Shown here: positions 21,836-23,579 of the stretch, in pieces | How the letters are laid out: each line of letters begins with the position of its first letter | Position numbering within the stretch: the first letter of the stretch is position 1 | Translations under genes and position numbers: made by a program | IMG/VR virus record: IMGVR_UViG_3300040960_001763 | Location: 1 to 23,579 of that record | DNA from: a virus | DNA length: 23,579 nt | Strand: one strand, 5' to 3' | The notes under the pieces: generated by a model | What the model was told of the DNA's origin: nothing | The model's database searches: none | Seen by the model: only the letters and a program-made list of their open reading frames with translations

Positions 21836-22792
21836 TCATTGCAGTACGCCATTTAGAGTAATCGTCCAGCCACGAGACTTGAGATTGCTGACAGCGGTAG
21901 AGATGTCGGGTGTACCACTGGCTGCGTTGTAATCAATGGTGATGTCTGGACCAAATGCAGGTGCTGATTGACCAGAGGTGTCAATGCTGTTGAGGATGTT
22001 CTCTACGGATGTGGCGGTGAGGGAGGTGCAGGTGAGCCAAGTACCAAAAAGGCAGTAATTTACTGGTGTACCAGTCCAAGAGTCAAAGAAGTTGGCGGGG
22101 AAGGTAGTGAGGTTGGTGCAGCCACGCCAGGATTGCTCGAATTTTGTAGCCCTTGAAATGTCGATTGACGGAAAGCTAGTTAGGCCTGTGCAGTTATTCC
22201 AAGCAGAGCCAAAGGTAGTCCCGATTGAAGTGTCGATCAAGGGGAAGCTAGTGAGGCCTGAGCAGTTTTGCCAAGTATTGCTAAAGCTAGTCACGCTTGA
22301 AGTGTCAATCAAGGGGAAGCTTGTAAGGCTTGAGCAGTCACGCCAAGTACTGGTAAAGTTAGTCACACCAGTAGTAGCACCAAAAGCAGCGTTAAACTCG
22401 GTCATGTTGTTTGCACCATACCAAGCACTCGTAAGGTTAGTACCTACATCAAGGTCACTAACAAGTGCAACCGACGTAATCTGGTCTTCATCCGTGCTGT
22501 TGTTAAAATACGGAACATATTGCTGAGCAGTTCTAATCTTCAACACATAGCTACCAGCAGCATAAGTATGTGCCAGTGTATTGGACGTGCTACGTTCTAC
22601 CGTGCCATCACCCCATTCCACTTCATAATCTACAGTGCCAGTAGACCTAAGGTTAAATACGCCACCAGTGCTTGTAATGCCGTAGGTGATCTGTGCATCG
22701 CCAGCAGGGTTACGTTGGTCGTTTACTAAGATTAACTTAGAAGCCGTTGGTGACTGAAGAATAAGGTTTCCAGGAATTGCAGTTGGGCTCAT
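21836..22792 (-). CDS. BspA/DUF285-type repeat protein, probable receptor-contact protein
   Basis: A 318-residue protein whose ATG overlaps the upstream stop by four bases (ATGA). Residues 1-35 resemble short attachment segments of phage virion proteins. Residues about 45-95 look like a PKD/Ig-type domain ('VDYEVEWGDGTVERS', 'AHTYAAGSYVLKI'). Then come leucine-rich-like repeats of the BspA/DUF285 kind: 'WRDCSSLTSFPLIDTSSVTS' and two closely similar 24-residue units, then more degenerate ones. A C-terminal segment ('NILNSIDTSGQSAPAF', 'SNLKSRGWTITLNG') is a usual ending for this family. Such proteins occur in bacterial surface adhesins and in phage and virus tail genes. Binding to the host surface is inferred from the family and its pairing with the gene before it. 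Confidence 0.78.
   Translation of the reverse strand: MSPTAIPGNLILQSPTASKLILVNDQRNPAGDAQITYGITSTGGVFNLRSTGTVDYEVEWGDGTVERSTSNTLAHTYAAGSYVLKIRTAQQYVPYFNNSTDEDQITSVALVSDLDVGTNLTSAWYGANNMTEFNAAFGATTGVTNFTSTWRDCSSLTSFPLIDTSSVTSFSNTWQNCSGLTSFPLIDTSIGTTFGSAWNNCTGLTSFPSIDISRATKFEQSWRGCTNLTTFPANFFDSWTGTPVNYCLFGTWLTCTSLTATSVENILNSIDTSGQSAPAFGPDITIDYNAASGTPDISTAVSNLKSRGWTITLNGVLQ
22130..22345 (-). repeat. Three tandem 72-base repeats encoding BspA-like units
   Basis: Units at 22345-22274, 22273-22202 and 22201-22130 (minus strand). Each encodes 24 residues of the pattern W-x2-C-x2-L-T-S-F-P-x-I-D-x-S-x3-T-x-F-x3. A diverged fourth unit starts at 22129 (WRGCTNLTTFP). The first two units share long identical base stretches, which points to recent duplication or gene conversion. 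Confidence 0.85.
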
Positions 22793-23579
22793 GGTATGGC
22801 TGCTCCGATAGCTGTGATTAGGTTAGACACGCGGGTGTCAAGGGCGGCGAGATCGAGGGATTCTCCGATGCTGTAGAAGGAAAGGCGGGCGTTGGAGCGA
22901 GAAGACACCAAGCCGTTAGCGTTTTCCGCGAAAATTACGACATTGATGCTTGACGCGGCACTAGACGTATTGGATAGAGGACCAGCATTGGTCTGCGCTG
23001 CTCTTCCTGTGAACTCAGCACTGGATGCTCTATTCGTTGCAATAAATCCCGTAGAGTCCTTGCCGGCAATATCCAGCCTGCTGAATCCTCCTCTGTTGTA
23101 TGCGGATACCGAACTAAGGCCGCCGGCAGCTGCAAAGGCGTTATACCTGTACAGAGCCCGAAAGGAGTTTAAGTTGTTACCGGCTCCTGCGTAGGCTCTG
23201 AATGTATTTGCGCCGGCCGTATCGGCCGTGGATACATAGACGCTTAAGTGGGCGCTATTTTGCGGGTCTGCATTGTCGGCCCTATTGCTATCCAGATACT
23301 TCGTACTACCATCACCAACTAGACCTGTCTCTCGGTCATAATCCGCAGAGACAAAGTTATTATTTGTCGGAGCACCACCCACTAGCGGCACCAGCGCTCC
23401 ATCAAGCGTTCTAGCACCAGCAAGGATGCAACTAGCTTTAATTGCATCCCAAATCTCATCCTGCTTACAACCAAGAACAAAGTCGTTGATTGCAACACGG
23501 ACGCCAGTTTCTAGTGCTTGACCATCAGCAGTTTCTACTGCATCAATATAAGTTGAAGCATCAGAGTCAAAACTGTAAC
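22789..23579 (-). CDS. Virion-associated protein with C-terminal sugar-binding-like domain, partial (N-terminus beyond window)
   Basis: The frame is open from the right edge (first full codon at 23577) to TGA 22791-22789, about 262 residues. There is an internal GTG at 23391, but the coding pattern clearly continues upstream of it: 'TYIDAVETADGQALETGVRV', 'LGCKQDEIWDAIKASCILAG', 'ARTLDGALVPLVG'. These helical segments precede a jelly-roll-like part ('GDGSTKYLDSNRADNADPQN', 'AHLSVYVST', 'NARLSFYSIGESLD') that resembles LamG/concanavalin-type modules in tail proteins of aquatic phages. The short end 'ALDTRVSNLITAIGAAIP' is a helix. It overlaps the next gene by four bases, so the two are probably assembled together. 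Role in adsorption is inferred. Confidence 0.78.
   Translation of the reverse strand, partial: YSFDSDASTYIDAVETADGQALETGVRVAINDFVLGCKQDEIWDAIKASCILAGARTLDGALVPLVGGAPTNNNFVSADYDRETGLVGDGSTKYLDSNRADNADPQNSAHLSVYVSTADTAGANTFRAYAGAGNNLNSFRALYRYNAFAAAGGLSSVSAYNRGGFSRLDIAGKDSTGFIATNRASSAEFTGRAAQTNAGPLSNTSSAASSINVVIFAENANGLVSSRSNARLSFYSIGESLDLAALDTRVSNLITAIGAAIP

Noticed and set aside
1-23579. tRNA genes, CRISPR arrays, insertion sequences, attachment sites
   Set aside because: I saw no cloverleaf, no spaced direct repeats outside coding regions, no transposase or integrase, and no gap large enough to hold them.

Overview
The window reads as the structural (morphogenesis) segment of a long-tailed, siphovirus-like phage. 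Almost every gene is on the minus strand, so the late operon runs from the right end (23579) to the left end (1). The host is probably a cyanobacterium of the Synechococcus/Cyanobium type. That rests on the look of the tail fibres (N-terminal 'ISELNSL..ADL', a 'TLTVANPTANRTITLPN' module, 'YSKLN..DINASA' repeats, BspA-like repeats) and on the tail proteins, which resemble what I remember of cyanosiphoviruses; no search was possible. I see no integrase, terminase, lysis, replication or photosynthesis gene, so free phage and prophage cannot be told apart.

Regions in order of transcription. (a) 23579-21836: a receptor-side block with one protein cut by the window edge and one repeat protein of the BspA/DUF285 type. 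(b) 21780-20823: two small unrecognised genes and a 179-base stretch with no confident gene. (c) 20822-17520: portal (DUF4055-like), coiled-coil scaffold and major capsid protein, closed by an intrinsic terminator. (d) 17472-17257: a lone plus-strand gene for a small helix-turn-helix protein, placed like a phage 'moron'. (e) 17189-15089: the head-tail connector block, five tightly coupled genes (a 64-residue protein, DnaT_2-like connector, head-closure protein, gp10-like neck protein, tail terminator). (f) 15015-10190: major tail tube protein, a terminator, tail assembly chaperones with a -1 frameshift site, a third terminator, then the tape measure protein. (g) 10190-5229: distal tail and tip proteins, with an NlpC/P60-like protein and a very large tip-attachment protein J. 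(h) 5226-1: a tail protein carrying an inserted carbohydrate-binding-like domain, two further tail-tube-fold proteins, a long repeat-rich fibre, and the start of a glycine-rich tail protein.

The genes form a head-neck-tail-tip assembly line with many 1-4 base stop/start overlaps, so translation is coupled. Three intrinsic terminators sit after the major capsid, major tail and chaperone genes; partial read-through would step expression down towards the tape measure gene. The most unusual points are the -1 slippery heptamer CCCAAAA whose extended product stops inside the loop of the next terminator, the opposite-strand helix-turn-helix gene inside the head operon, three paralogous tail-tube-fold proteins (two of them after the tip gene), and a tail protein split by a sugar-binding-like insertion.
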